This document shows, piece after piece, positions 44,573 to 57,590 of a stretch of 64,000 bases of DNA. This DNA is from Arthrobotrys musiformis (taxonomy: Eukaryota; Ascomycota; Orbiliomycetes; Orbiliales; Orbiliaceae), in assembly GCA_036971715.1 (NCBI GenBank), contig JAVHJL010000010.1, forward strand, positions 1,702,037 to 1,766,036, written 5' to 3'. The notes under the pieces are model-generated. The model ran no database searches. It saw only the letters and a program-made list of their open reading frames with translations, and was not told where the DNA came from. The position numbers and the translations under genes are program-made. Every line of letters starts with the position of its first letter. The stretch's first letter is position 1.

Positions 44573-45935
44573 TTACACATATGAATACGGTGGAGACGTA
44601 AACGACCCTACTTGTGTTATCCTGATATCGGAGTTATCGAAGATATTGTTTCGATGAACAGCGTACCCGTCATAATCGGAATCTAGGTTTGTAACAAGGG
44701 CGAGCTTGGTATTACGGAAATGATTTTGTTCAACTAGGACCTGGGCGCCCATGCGGGAGTTGATTCCAGATGTCGGGATATCGGTGTAGCAGTTGCTAAA
44801 GATATGAGCGGTACCGAAGCGCACGGATGGAAGACGAGAGTTGACATTAGTAAAAGAGTTGTGATGATATGTAACGTGAAGTTTGCCAGTATCCTCACTC
44901 GCATTGCTGTCTGAATGCCCGACGAGAGACCCTTTCCACTATATTGTATATCTCAGTTAGGTTAAGATTCATTAACAGGGCGATGTTACATATAGTTGGG
45001 ATTGGAATAGCCTCATCGAGGCGCTATTCCGCGTGCAAAGTGATCCTCTGCCTTGACTGAGCTTGCAATTAGATGAGATTATCGCACTTACGTGATCGCG
45101 GAACTTGTTCCAAGAGATCGTGACAAAATCAGATCCATGATTTACATCGAGAAGCCCATCAAAATCATCCTTCCCACCAACGAGCCCCAGACTGTAAAAC
45201 TCACAATGGTCGACCCAGACGCGAGTAGAGCCATCAATGTTGACGGCATCGCCTTTAGCAGGAGGACTCAACTTCAGGTTACGGATGATAACATTAGAAA
45301 CACGGCGGACGTAGAGGCCCCCGTTGATGATACCGGAGTTAGAGCCGACTCCCAAAATAGTGGTGTCGGAGGGGACTCGGTATGTTCCACAGCCACTCAA
45401 GATGCCATTGATCCGAATCACGCCACCGGTAGTACCACTCAAGGCGGCTTCAAGAGCCGAACAAGATGTAACAGTGATGCCGGAGCCTGAACCACCACCG
45501 CTTGTACCTGTTCCGTACCCTTGGAGTTGGTTGATCGTTGCGCTGGTTCCACCGCAGCTACCGCTATTTGCAGAGGTAGTTGGGCTTGGTGCAGATGTTG
45601 CGGTGGTTCGGGAGGTAGTAGTAGTGAGTGTGGTCGTTCTACTCGAGGTTGTAGTACTCCGTGTAGTGGATGTAGCCGCGCTAGTGCTACCTACACAACT
45701 GCCTTGAATACATTGGCTGTACCATTCGTTAGATGGTTGACAGCACCAACCCGAGACACAAGCTGTGGGACCTGTCCACCCGCTCCTTTATCAAAAGTTA
45801 GATATTTTCTTTGCAAGACGAAGGGCTAAAACGCCTAACATACCCCCCGCATTGGCCCCATGGCTGTGCCTGCCCTAGCACCTGCGTGGTCAATTGCAAG
45901 GCAATTATTATGGATATTTGGGCCCTATGGCGCAT
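44573..45935 (-). CDS. Pectate lyase, PL1 family, with N-terminal CBM1
   Basis: Three exons are inferred: 45935-45844, 45785-45092 and 44938-44573, giving 383 aa. The introns are 58 nt and 153 nt. The layout is a signal peptide (about 1-20), a CBM1 cellulose-binding module (QPWGQCGG..GWTGPTACVSGWCCQ..YSQC), and a Ser/Thr-rich linker (SSRTTTLTTTTSRTTA). The PL1 domain begins near GTSATINQLQGYGTGTSGG. Within it, WVDHCEFYS and DDFDGLLDVNHGSDFVTISW supply the calcium-binding acidic residues, the second intron falls just after KFRDH, and NSRLPSVRFG holds the catalytic Arg region. It should cleave de-esterified pectin by beta-elimination outside the cell, tethered to cellulose by the CBM1. CBM1 on the N-terminal side of a PL1 is a plant-biomass signature. 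Confidence 0.9.
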
Positions 45936-46082
45936 GCTGACAATTTGACGGAATAAAGGGTAAGGTTTGTTTGAATTTAGGCTCTGAAAAGGTGACAGTA
46001 GAATAAATGTCAATTCTGCAGGTACAAGATCGATATCGTCGTATGTGTATCTAAGGTTAGCCGTTGAAGGACAAAACGGGTG

Positions 46083-46090
46083 TATTTATA
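46083..46090 (-). promoter_or_regulatory. TATA box of the pectate lyase gene
   Basis: TATAAATA on the minus strand lies ~150 nt upstream of the start codon at 45935. Confidence 0.45.
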
Positions 46091-48818
46091 TCTGTTGCTC
46101 CTTGACATCGCCGTGCTTGGATAGATATTGAACATTATTTGTCGCGAAACCAAGACGGGGCTTGGCCGCCAGCGCCGAAAGACAAATGTCTTTTTTAACG
46201 TGCCAAAACGAAATGACGAATTGCTCAGACGCCCAGACGGACAAAATTTTTTCCAACGGGATTGGAACCTGGAATATAGATCTAGATATATAGCGATATA
46301 GGTGCTTAAGTGGAGGTGTACATATGTTTTAGTAGGCAATTATCAATCAGAAAGTTGACCGCTCGCCAAATTTCTAGGATGCTATCCATGGTACGCACGA
46401 TATCGGGTGCATTTGGTTCTGGTGCCGAACCGTGGGTTGGCGTCGACTTGGCGAGCTGCATCAATCCCTTCAACATCGCTAGCCAAGAAGGGTTGAACCT
46501 CAGTCAAGATGCTTGGGACTCAACCCCAAACAGTCAAGCCGGTCTTTTAAGCCTAGAAAGCCGCATATAATATCGCAATATGTGTTCGACAATATCAGTT
46601 TGTAGGATGCTTTCGAATAAGAAGTAGCTACTAGATCTATTGGGATTGAATTGAGGTCGGCAACACGGCCCTACAGCAGACATGAGGCAGGCAATCGACA
46701 TTGTGCGTTGGAGCGTTGTATTTCTTTTTATGTATAAGACTCAATTTACATCTCTGCTATAGCGCTAGACGCCCAAAGTTCAGTGTTGGTGTTCTAAGTG
46801 TCCTTACCATTGAATGAATTGCACCATGTACTGCCGCCATTGAAAACTCTCTCTGATATTAAGACCCGGGAGCTTTTTGAAGGTGCAATAATCTTGTTTC
46901 GTAATTTGGCATTAGGCAATGTCTTTGATGTTGTGAAAGCTAGTGCAAGTGATACTCTTGATCTTCTGCTAGCTATTGCAAGTCAATCATATAGCCATTC
47001 CGCCGCTGCTGTTGGCTGTTATTGGCAAAAGTTTTGTCTCTTTAGTAATTTGATATTACCAACTGCTCCTTTATTTGGTTTCAATGTTGGGCGGCCAATT
47101 TGTACCTCCGATCATAGTTGAGACCTTTTGGTAGGGATATTATCTTAGAGTGTCTTTGATGAAATCCTGAGGTCTATCAACAAAAGGAAAGTTCGTACGT
47201 TGTCTGGGTATTTTAATTTTATAATTTAACTATTGACATCTGTGGTTCGGTAAACCAGTTATAAATAGCTATGAGAACACGATGGGGTATTTAGGACACC
47301 AATTAGGGGTTAATAATATAGCTCGCAGTAAAATATTCAATCGGGCATGCTCGGAATTCAGAACGGGGCTAGTCTAGTTTCACAGAATAGGCAAACAAAG
47401 GCTTCATCTTTCACGGTTAAAGAGAATCCGTATAATATTTCCATTGAAAATTTAGGTGCTGTATCGCGGGCGGGGAAGCAAAATCATTGCGAATCTATCG
47501 ACGGGCTGGAGGCATTATAACGATATTGGCTAAAAGGTCATTTATTATTTTTATGTGAGAATGCTTTGCTTAGGGTGCCCTCTTGTAGCGGTTTATGATT
47601 TTCTATACCGTCGGAGTTGCAATGCTGGATTTACGAGGAGGTCGATGAATCTGGATAACTCGTGGTATTGTTTATTTGGCTTAGGTGCAATTGCCTTTGC
47701 AGCTATCAATAGAACCACTGACGCCGGGTCATTGCATGTTACGGTTTACAATGAAAGATATTGAATTATCCTGATTCGGGTGTCCGTGGCAAGGGGTTGG
47801 ATATATTGGCCAATTTTTATTATTTTACGCGCCCGACGACGAGGTATTGTTTCGCAAAATCATAGCGTCTTCTGCTTGGTATATTGGATTTGGTGGACAT
47901 TGGTCTCCGATATGAAAAATATAGAACGTGTAAATTTGTAGATATGCTAATTTGGGCGATTAGAGAATGGGGTTGATGTATTGCGAGACATCGTTTGAGT
48001 ATGCAAGCTCGAAAACAATGTACACGTGGGAAACCGATCAAGTGGCAGCGTCGACGACAGCCGTGGATGCTTCTTTCACGTCGTTTCCGAAAGGAAAACG
48101 CCTATCGAAGCCGGAACCCCATATCATTTAGTGCATGTCATCACCACAAGATTCCTTCTGAATGAGTATGTCTACCATTTGGCTTCTCCCAATCACATTT
48201 ATTCACGCATTATTTCAAAATCTATTCGGGTTGGAGAAGGATTTAATGTTATTTATGAATATTCCTATTGTCTGGCTAACAAAGTCCTATATGGTGTAAA
48301 TGCGGTTTTTGGATCGAGCCGGTTATATAAAGGATTAATTAGCATTTCCAGTTTCTACTATTTCTGCATGATTGATTAGGAGGGAAAGAAGGTTCTGAAT
48401 TACGCGGAAAACAGTGATATATTCGGTATTGGCGTTGCTTGGTGGATGCACAGCAATGAAATATTCGCTGAACTGTTTTCGGGTCGATGTTTGTGGATTT
48501 AAGGACATGGTGAGAAATATGAAGGTTTCAATAGAGTGGAATATTGGCCCTTAGAGAGGTTGTTGAGTCTGATTGTGATTGCGAAAGAGCTTGAGAACGC
48601 GTTCATGCCAAGCCGCCTCCCATCCTGATTACATGTATACAACGCAGCTGCAACAGAGCGATAATGGGGTGAACGACTCGAAGTCAATGCTGGCACGGCG
48701 GTGTTATTTGAAAAGACTCGAGCACCAACTAGATTTGTATGTATTTATGTACACTCCTTTACCGCTGTCTTGAAGTATTTACAACCTGTAGTATCTATTG
48801 ATATGTATTCGAATATGT
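46091..48818. other. Gene-poor interval
   Basis: About 2.7 kb. The frame 46798-47121 (plus, non-ATG start) has a plausible amino-acid mix but no domain I know. The others are short. Possibly decayed sequence; nothing can be named. Confidence 0.35.
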
Positions 48819-50238
48819 TCATTGAGCTACGTCATCAGCTGGAAATGTTTGTTGTTCCGCCGCATTCCGGCGCTTTTTATTCCGGCTGAACCACCATACT
48901 AATGCCTGAGCAATAAAGATTTGCTCTATGGTATATAAAACAACCGGGATTTGGATCTTAGCTTTCATATCTTCAGGGTATCTTGTCCACATGGCGGTAA
49001 CAATTGGCAGCCCCAATCCCGTGGTTTTGGCCGGGGCGCAGAAGCATATTGCTATAAAAACTCCCTGGTCAAGAACACCGAGCCGGCTGATAGAAAACCT
49101 CCGCTCTCGCCACTGGAACGAAGGGTATGGGATTCGGACTTTCGAAAGGAGGACACAAAGAGCTGTAAACGAAATGTAGAGACCAATGTTCACGAAGATA
49201 ACTAGGATCAGGAATTCCTTGGGCATTTTTTGCAGAGATCCCGTGGCGAAACAGGAAGAGAAAGCCGTCCTAGGGCACTGCATTAGCTTGAGTCTAGCGG
49301 AGTAATATCGATTTTGAACGTCGGGTCACTCTGGAGAGATAGATAACAATAACGAAGGGAGGCTGAAGAACGTACCAAACCAACAAGGTCAAACAAAAGG
49401 TTGCAATTCTGTTAAGGAATAACTTCTTCACCCACTTGGACATGGTCTCAAAACCGATATAGCCTTGAATAAGCTGACCTATAGCCAGGGGTAGGAGCAC
49501 AGTAAGGCCAATTTGTTTGAACACATCCGCGTATAAAGTTCGGAGCTGCCGAAGATCGCTGGCCGGTCGAACGACATCGAAAGATCGGTCCATTGTCGGC
49601 CAGAATACGTTCGTTATGAGAATCGGTGTTATAAATGGTCCAAGAAGATTTCCGACTGTTACGGAAACCAACGCTGCAGCTTCATCCCCCCCTGATAATC
49701 TCGTCATTATGATATTGCTGCTTAGCGTGGTCGGAATACATCCCGTTACGATCATGCCTATCAGAATCTGACGGTCAAAGACAGCTTTATCCCCAAAGTC
49801 GGCAACTAAAAGTACGATGCAAAAGAAAATAGTTGGGATGAATAAGAAGGACAGGCCTTGTACTGTCAAATGGAGGCGCCAGTTCGAAAAGTGTATTAAC
49901 AGCTTCTCCGTCTGAATCGAGAGCCCCGAAACCAAAAAAATGATGGCGACCGCGCCGTATATGATAGACCACTCGGAATGTAAATAACCATGTGGTTTAG
50001 CCACATCTGGGGCGAAGTAACCCGCAATACAAGCGATAACGATCCCGATCACGAGCCATTTGTCGAGAACCCATTGTACTATCTTCTTCGTTAGCTTCCA
50101 GTGCTTTGATTCCGCAATGCTGCCCGAATCCGCTTCTTGTTGGGCGCAGCGCTGGATCTTTTCTTTATCGTTCTCGGAGGGGGCAGTGCCATTCTTCGAT
50201 GACGGCTCCACCTCTTGTATTGGTGAAATTTCTTCCAT
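48819..50238 (-). CDS. SLC10A7-like (sodium/bile acid cotransporter 7) membrane protein
   Basis: Two exons are inferred: 50238-49376 and 49269-48819, giving 437 aa. The intron 49270-49375 is 106 nt, and its TAG acceptor is chosen because it restores the frame (LLVW|TAFSSCFATGS). The frame is open upstream to 50334 but starts there with TTG, so the ATG at 50238 is used. A ~60-residue polar N-terminus precedes about ten hydrophobic segments: WLVIGIVIACIAGYFAPDVA, GAVAIIFLVSGLSI, and the conserved crossover motifs TGCIPTTLSSNIIMTRLSGG and FCAPAKTTGLGLPI. The family includes yeast Rch1, a plasma-membrane regulator of calcium homeostasis. By analogy this is a candidate calcium-related membrane protein rather than a bile-acid carrier. 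Confidence 0.87.
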
Positions 50239-50749
50239 GAAGGTGGACGAGTTGGTGTTGAACGGATCAGTTGACACTCTGGTGGTAGGGGATTGGCACG
50301 CATGGCTCGGGCTCGTCGTATTTAAAGCTTCCAAGCTATCAGAAACTACGGCGACTAGCTATCGGATTAAAGGATTTCGGTCAATTGCCTATCTCGCTTT
50401 AGTTTCAGCGAGTCGGGGACGCTTTTGCGGATACCTAAATAGCTAACGATAGTCCGCGGCTCAAACTTTCTAGCATCGATCGAGCTTGCGAAATGCCGAG
50501 TGATCCGACGCTGATTCGTAATTGGGTTGCAAAATGTAACACAACACATTTTATACTAAATAAAATAAACACTTATATTTTAAATATCTCGAGTATCAGA
50601 ACGCAGTCCGACAAAGAGGCGCGCACAATACACAATTGTGCAAAATACCATAAGGTTAATATTTTTGTGAGATAGCCTTTTTTAGGAGACTGTAAGTTCT
50701 AGAATATATAATATATTCAAACCAATTCCTAACTCTAATATTATTTATA
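50239..50749. other. Intergenic, transporter promoter and AT-rich border
   Basis: Promoter side of the SLC10A7-like gene, shading into AT-rich sequence as the retroelement block is approached. No feature is recognised. Confidence 0.4.
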
Positions 50750-50830
50750 TGTCACGCCCACACCATATGACTAGTCTCAATTAGACATATGGCTTGGCGC
50801 GACAAACATACTTCCGATTCTGCATTCCAT
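50750..50830. repeat. Left arm of ~80-bp inverted repeat bounding the retroelement block
   Basis: It begins TGTCACGCCCACACCATATG. The reverse complement of 60222-60301 matches it over ~80 bases, and every difference I counted (about 10) is a transition. The outer 55 bases (50750-50804) are themselves an imperfect palindrome, with TGTCACGCC at one end, GGCGCGACA at the other and CCATATG/CATATGG inside. It may be the end of a further, outer element. Confidence 0.75.
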
Positions 50831-51175
50831 TTATCTCACAAAAAGATTTAGTTCATAATTTATTTATTCTTACTGTAAACATTCGTTCAGAAAAAATAAA
50901 TCTATTTCCTGTATTTTGTAAAATATATTGTCTTTATAATATATTCGATTCTATTTGACCAGTAGAAAATCTCAACCACTAGTTCATCTCATTTTCTTAT
51001 GCAATGTTTGTCATAACATATATATTCAAGTCAACGATAAACCATCAAATCAATAGTTACTATCAACTTACAGGAATTCCATTAATTTACTGAATTTATA
51101 TACAAATTATATTTTGTATAAAAACTTTATTATATATTTAAGATTTTCTTAAATGATAGTAGTTTTCAAGTTTTT
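50805..51175. other. AT-rich spacer between inverted repeat and older LTR
   Basis: About 370 bases of AT-rich sequence lie between the left inverted repeat and the start of the older LTR. No coding remnant is recognised. It may be a heavily mutated part of the outer element or of another copy. Confidence 0.35.
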
Positions 51176-51699
51176 TGTAACAAAGCAATCACAGCATAAT
51201 GAACTCCAAGCAGAAATCCAGGCGGCCGGAGGAGCCCTCAGAATGACTATAGGAAATATCCAGGCGATATTGTAGTTGGAAAAAAAACCATACAACATAA
51301 TATAAACTGTAGACCTAAAATAAGGAAGTATTTAGATATAAATTTTGAAACTTGTAAATCAAGATTATAACTATTATTTAAATTTTAAAGGTTTTAGATA
51401 AGAAAGTTTTTATTTTTTTAATAATTCTTAGAAAGAGTATTTTACTATATATATTTATTTATTATATAAAATTATGTATTATTTAGTTTAGTATTTTATA
51501 TTTTTGAATGTTTAATTTAAACTTATTTTTTATTTAATTTAATATTTTATATTTAATTATTTAATTTATAAACTTATCTTTTATTTAATTTAATATTTTA
51601 TATTTGATTATTTAATTTATAGATTTATTTTTTATTTAGTTTATTTTATTATTTTTTTTATTGATTGTTTATTTAAACTATTAAGTTTATTATTATATA

Positions 51700-52314
51700 T
51701 GTAACGAAGCATGCCCAGCAGAAAGAACTCCAAGCAGAAATCCAGGCGGCCGGAGGAGCCCTCAGAATGACCATAGGAAACATCCAGGCAATACTGTGGT
51801 TGGAAGAAAAACCATACGACGCAACACAACCTGCAGATCCAGAATAAGGAAGCACCTAGATCCAGACCTCAGAACTTAGAAAACAATATTAATAGTGTTA
51901 TTTTAGCTTATGCGGTAGTAAGCCTATTTAGGCCTATGTCCTACACAAACTTCTGATTTATTAAGAAATAATTTATGTTTAGTTTAGCATCTTGTATAAC
52001 TAAATGTCTAGTTTAGATTTATTTTTTGTCTAGTTTAATATTTTATGTTTAAATGTCTAATTCATAGTTTTATATCTTGTTTAGTTTAATACTGTATCCT
52101 CAAATATCCAATTCATAGTCTTACTTTTTGTCTAGTTTAATATGTTATTTCTTTTATTATTTGTTTATTTAACTTGCTATATTCACCGTCATATATTTAG
52201 AAACTAAGCAATAATTTAAGTATTAATCTGTATTTACACTAGTATACTATCTTTGTTTTGTAATATTTGTGTATTACTTTGATATTTCAATTAGTCTCTA
52301 TATAATTTCTTACA
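51700..52314 (+). repeat. 5' LTR of element A
   Basis: Starts TGTAACGAAGCATGCCC and ends TTTCTTACA. It contains a surprisingly GC-rich island (51728-51768, including ggcggccggaggagccctc) that survives almost unchanged here and in element B's LTR (51208-51247), but is heavily mutated in the 3' LTR. Confidence 0.85.
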
Positions 52315-52350
52315 CTTTGTTGTTTTGCAATCTATTAACTTAATATTTAA

Positions 52351-53290
52351 ATGTCTGGTTCAAACATTTAGCTTCCTGGATTTTCTGAGGAACAGACTGC
52401 TGCCATCATGGCTGTTTTTGAGCACTTTAAAAACAACATGACAATAGTAAAAACCATAACTAACTACATTAAATTTCCAGATTTTGATGCTTTTAATAGT
52501 ATAAGACCTTATGAACTCAGAAACTTCTTAATATAATTAAATAATAAATATAAAAAAGAAAAAACTAAATTTAATATTTTAGAAACCAAAATAGCCTATA
52601 CTATCAGCTTATTAAAAGGAAACCTTATTAAGCTAGTTTTCAATGAATACAGCTTTGATGATGGAACATGGTTATAGGGTATCTATACCACATTTACTAC
52701 CTAGTTTGAAGGAGCCTTTAGAAACCCCGACCCAATTGGTACAGCAGAACAAGAACTACGAAACTTTAGATAAAATAATAAACCTTTTTTTATATACTTC
52801 ACAAAATTTAGATGCTTAATAAACAAACTTAATTATAATGATGCAACCTAAATTGTGTATTTAAAAAATAATCTTTGTATTGAAGTTGAAGAATTCTTGA
52901 TTATAAAAGATACGTTATTTGTAAAATTTGATGTATTCGTGATTTTTTATCAGAAATTTGATAACAACTGGCGAATCCTGGATATAAAAAAGAAATCCCG
53001 TAACTTGGTAAATAATGGGTTTTTTAAAAAAACTATTATTATTTTAGTATTAAAGGTACTAATTAAGCCTAATAATTTGGTACTATTAATGTGGGGAAAT
53101 AACTATTTTGGGCTTGGACCTATAAACTAATTTATTGGTAATATTAGAAGGCGTTTGACTTAAGAAGAAAAAGATTGATGATGAGCTTAGAAGCTATGTC
53201 TGTATTATGGAGAAGGAGGATACTTTGCTAATAGTTGTTTAAATAAGAAGCTTTAAAATAACTATAATAGACGCTCTTTATATGATTTTT
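52351..53290 (+). pseudogene. gag relic of element A
   Basis: It begins ATG at 52351 (MSGSNI), then LPGFSEEQTAAIMAVFEHF after a stop. A capsid-like portion includes RNPDPIGTAEQELRNF and VYLKNNLCIEVEEF. A zinc knuckle relic lies at 53197-53238, reading C-x2-Y-x4-Y-x4-C where retroelement nucleocapsids have C-x2-C-x4-H-x4-C. The Cys-to-Tyr and His-to-Tyr changes are single transitions. Multiple in-frame stops make it non-coding. Confidence 0.8.
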
Positions 53291-53539
53291 GTTTGATTTA
53301 AGACTAAAATATTTGAGGACTTATTTATAAAGAAGTTTAAAATGAGATAGTATTTATTATAGGATATTACTAAGAAGATGTTAAGGAAGAGTTGGAAAAA
53401 GACATTGCCTAATTATGAGGTGTGATATATAGTAAGGCAGAAAACTCATTGTTATTTTGAGTACCTAAAGATTTTGAAGAATTCTCTAGATTTCTTTTAT
53501 ATCCCAGAACCAATATTCTTGTTTAAATTTTAAAGATAA

Positions 53540-56500
53540 CGAAATATTATTTGAATTATATACTGAGATCTCTGTTATTTTGTATTTCTATTTCTAAAAT
53601 TTTGTTAACACTTTAGTATGTTTGGATAGTAGTGATATAGGAATACATATAAATCGCAAGTTTGCAATTGAGAATGATTTTCCATTTTATTTCAAAAAAA
53701 TTTCTGAAATTGTAGAATATTTTAATAGAATAAGAGAACTAGTTAAAGAAATGATTCGATTTAAGATGAAAATCTAACACTACGAAGAAATTATTAATGC
53801 TGACATTGTTAACACCATTAAACCCTTGAACTTGGGAAAATTATGGTATAAAAAATATAATGTTTATGTTAACTGGGAAAATAACTAAGTATATATAAAT
53901 TACTTATTTAAGATTATTATTGTAAGCGCCGAAGTCTTTAAACGAACTATAAAATAAGGACCCGTGTTCGCTATTTATGGGTTAAGAAGAAAATGGAAAC
54001 AAGTAACATATGTTGATAACAAATTCCTAACTAAAAAATCTATCAAGCTTCCCGAAGAATTCCAAAACCTGTCAGAAGCATTTTCTAAAAAGAAAGGAGA
54101 TACTCTACCATTATAAAGAAAAAAAGATATAAAAATCCTTACCCCTTTAAATACCAAACTAATTTAGGAACCCATACGACCAATAAATGAAAAACATCTC
54201 AAAACCCTAAAAGCATAAATTAATAAATACATAATTAAAAGATTTATCAAGAAGTCTAATAGTTTATAAAAAACACCAATTCTTTTTATTCCAAAGAAAA
54301 ACAGTAGCCTATGATTCTATATAGATTAAAAAAAACTTAATACTATTATTGTCAAAGATTAATATCCTTTACTTTAAATCAATAAAACCCTAGATTACTT
54401 TAGAAAAGTTAAATATTTTATATGATTAAACATCTATAACACATACAACCGCATCAGAATAGCTGAAGGGGATAAAGAAAAAATAGTTTTCCATATTTAA
54501 TATAGATACTTCAAATTCCAAATAATACACTTCAGTTTGACAAATGCTTTTATTATTTTCCAAACGTATATTAACGAAACCTTGCAACTTTTCTTAGATA
54601 AATTTTATATAATTTACTTTGATAATATTTGCATTTATAATAATTTATGAGTAAAATATATCCAACATATAAAATAAATTATTAAAATATTACAAAAAGC
54701 AGGACTCTATATTAAACTTTCTAAATACAAATTTTTTATTAAAGAAACTAAATTTTTAAAATATATTGTTAGAAGTAATAGTATCAAAATAAACCCAGCC
54801 AAAATTCAAAACATACTCAATTAAAAAGAATTAAAGGAAGGACCTGAAGCTATTAAGAAAATATAATTTTTTTTAGGATTTGCAAATTTCTATCAATAAT
54901 TTATAAAAAATTACGCGAAAATAGCCAAACCTTTCTATAACCTAACCAGAAAAGACAGAATATTTTACTAAAGAAAAGAGGAGCAAAACACCTTTTGAAC
55001 ACTCAAGCAAGCCTTCTACACTAAGTTAATATTAAAGTACTAAAATCCAACATTAGAAATATAAGTAAAAACAAATACATCCAACTTTATCTATACAACA
55101 GTCCTTTCTTAAAAACATAACAACAAACTCTGACATCCTATAACCTATCAATCAAAAAAAATAACCCCTACAAAATACAACTATGATATCCACGATAAAG
55201 AACTCTTATCCATAATTCAAGCATTTAAAGAATAAAACCAGTATCTAATAAACATCCATACTCAAGTACACATTTTTACAAATTACAAAAACTTAAAATA
55301 CTTCATAACCAAACAACTTTTTAGACAAAAATAAATAAAATAGATAGAATACCTATCCCAATTTAACTTTAAAATATTCTTTATTTTCGGAAAAACCAAC
55401 ACCAAAGCTGATGCATTAACCAAAAAGTCAAAAAACCTTTCTCAAAAAAAGGAGAATAAGCATATAAAAAATTGAATTAGAATACTCATACCACCCAAGA
55501 AAATCCAACAAATCAGCACAATAACAACACAGGAAGATTGGAAAACAGTGACACTCAAAAACCCATACATCCAAAACATCATAAAAGTTTTAAAAAAAGA
55601 AGATAAACAACATCCTAAAATAAAAATCTTAGAAATAGAAGAACAGCAAAACAAACTCTACCACAACAACAAAAAAGTAGTATTTAATAATGAGGGAATT
55701 CGTGAAGAAATATTATGATAATATCATGATTACCCTACCACAGGACACTCAGGTAGGGCCAAAACGCTAGAACTAATTCAAAGAAAATATACATAGGTAG
55801 GAATTCGAAAAAACGTAGACTGATATATTGATAACTACCACATATGCAAACGTATTAAAGCCTTAAGAAATGTATCGCAAAGATTACTATAGTCGCTCCA
55901 AATATTAGAAAGGAATTGGCAAAGTATCTCCTTTGATTTTATTACTAAATTACCAGAATCAGAAGGGTATAACACTATCTTAGTTATTATTAATAAACTT
56001 TTTAAGATGATCTACCTAATTCTTATTATTAAAAAATTAAGTATCAGAGAACTTATCAAAATTTTTCTAAAAAATATCTAGAAATTGCATAGACTATTTA
56101 AGGAAGCTATCTTAGATAGAAGAAAGAACTTTTTTAACAAATTCTGGAATAAAATCAATAGTTGATTAAAAATCTATTATTGACTTAATACTACTTATTA
56201 TTCTTAAATAAATGGTTAGACTGAGCGTATTAATGCTATAATAGAACAGTATCTTAGAGCTTATGTTAATTATTAATAGAACGATTGGGTAAAATGGTTA
56301 CTTTTGGCTGAATATTTTTATAATAATAAGGTATTTGATACTATTGGCATTTCCCCATTTATTATAAACTATAATTGGAACCTAACTACCTTTGAATTTC
56401 AAGAATTTAAGAAACCTGCTAAGAATTAGGAAGCTACAGAATTCATTTAACAAATATCAAACTTACAAAAAATCCTATATACAGAAATCAGCCATACCAT

Positions 56501-56975
56501 ACAAATACAGCAGGAATAAGCAAACAAATAATAATATCCAGCACCTAAATATAAAAAAAAAGACCATATTTAGCTTAATATACAGAACATCAAAACAGCT
56601 AGATCCTACCCTAAACTGTTCAATAAGATGGAAAAACCATTTCAAATCTTTAAATCCGTAAGAAAGTAAGCATATAAACTAGAATTTTTTTTATTAATGT
56701 AAATCTACCCTGTCTTCCACACCAACCTACTCCACGCAGCATTAGAAAACACTTTCCCAAACCAAAACTATAAAAAATGACTTGCACCCATCACAGTCAA
56801 TGATAAAAAGGAATACAAAATTGAAAAAATCTTAAATTCACAATTATACTACTGTAAACTTTAGTATCTTGTTTAATAAAAAAACTAAAATAAACCTATT
56901 TGGTAATTTATATCCAATATTACTCATACTCAAGAATTATTTTATAATTTCCATAATTTTTACTTTGACTGATTT
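53540..56975 (+). pseudogene. pol relic of element A (protease, RT, RNase H, integrase, chromodomain)
   Basis: The reverse transcriptase is recognisable at about 54170-54900: LTNAFIIFQTYINETL, then YFDN at 54615-54626 in place of YLDD, followed by GFANFYQ*FIKNYAKIAKPF. RNase H lies roughly 54950-55450. The integrase zinc-binding region is 55725-55847 (H..H..Y-H-I-C, with one Cys changed to Tyr), followed by a core with FDFITKLPESEGYNTILVII. A chromodomain relic at about 56800-56965 reads VNDKKEYKIEKILNS..YLV..PIW. The start of the protease is not located. Stops at former Gln/Trp codons occur throughout. Confidence 0.8.
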
Positions 56976-57577
56976 AGCTTTGCTGTTTGATTTTTTCAAT
57001 TTTATTTTATTTTTCTGCGATATAGCAGAATTAAGTAAATTAATTAGAAAACCTTAACTTTTTAATATTACCTAAAAAATATTTTTGGATTTTAATCTAT
57101 TTAAGTTTTAAGTATTAAAATCTATATATCTTTATTTATACTAGGAAATCTTTTGCTTATAAATAAAACTAGCTAAACTTATTCAATATAACTTTTTAGT
57201 AACCCTTCTAATAAACTCCTAAACTAAGAATAATAAATAATGCTAGAATAATAGCGCTATAATAAACCAACCATTCAACAAACTGACAGATTGCTACTAA
57301 GAATTTAATATGAAACCTTTAGAAATTAAAGATAATGATGAGTTTACATAGGACCCTACTAGAATAAATATCCGGAATTATGACACTATAAAGGAAAAAA
57401 CTCTAAGATCAAATATTCTAAAATAAAATCTTAAAAAACTAGGTTTTCTAAAAACTATATAAAAAAATAATTATTAAGAATTTATGCTACCAAAAATCAA
57501 CAAATGATATTAATAAAGTAAAAAATTTATTTCTATATTAAATATCAGAACAAAATATTGATAGAACATTGATATTA

Positions 57578-57590
57578 AAAGGGGGGATTA
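57578..57590 (+). other. Polypurine tract of element A
   Basis: aaaaggggggatta-type purine tract immediately before the 3' LTR at 57591. It is the usual plus-strand primer site of LTR retroelements. Confidence 0.6.

Noticed and set aside
55442..55654. Minus-strand 70-codon frame inside the pol relic
   Set aside because: By-product of AT-rich mutated sequence; the plus strand carries recognisable pol order.
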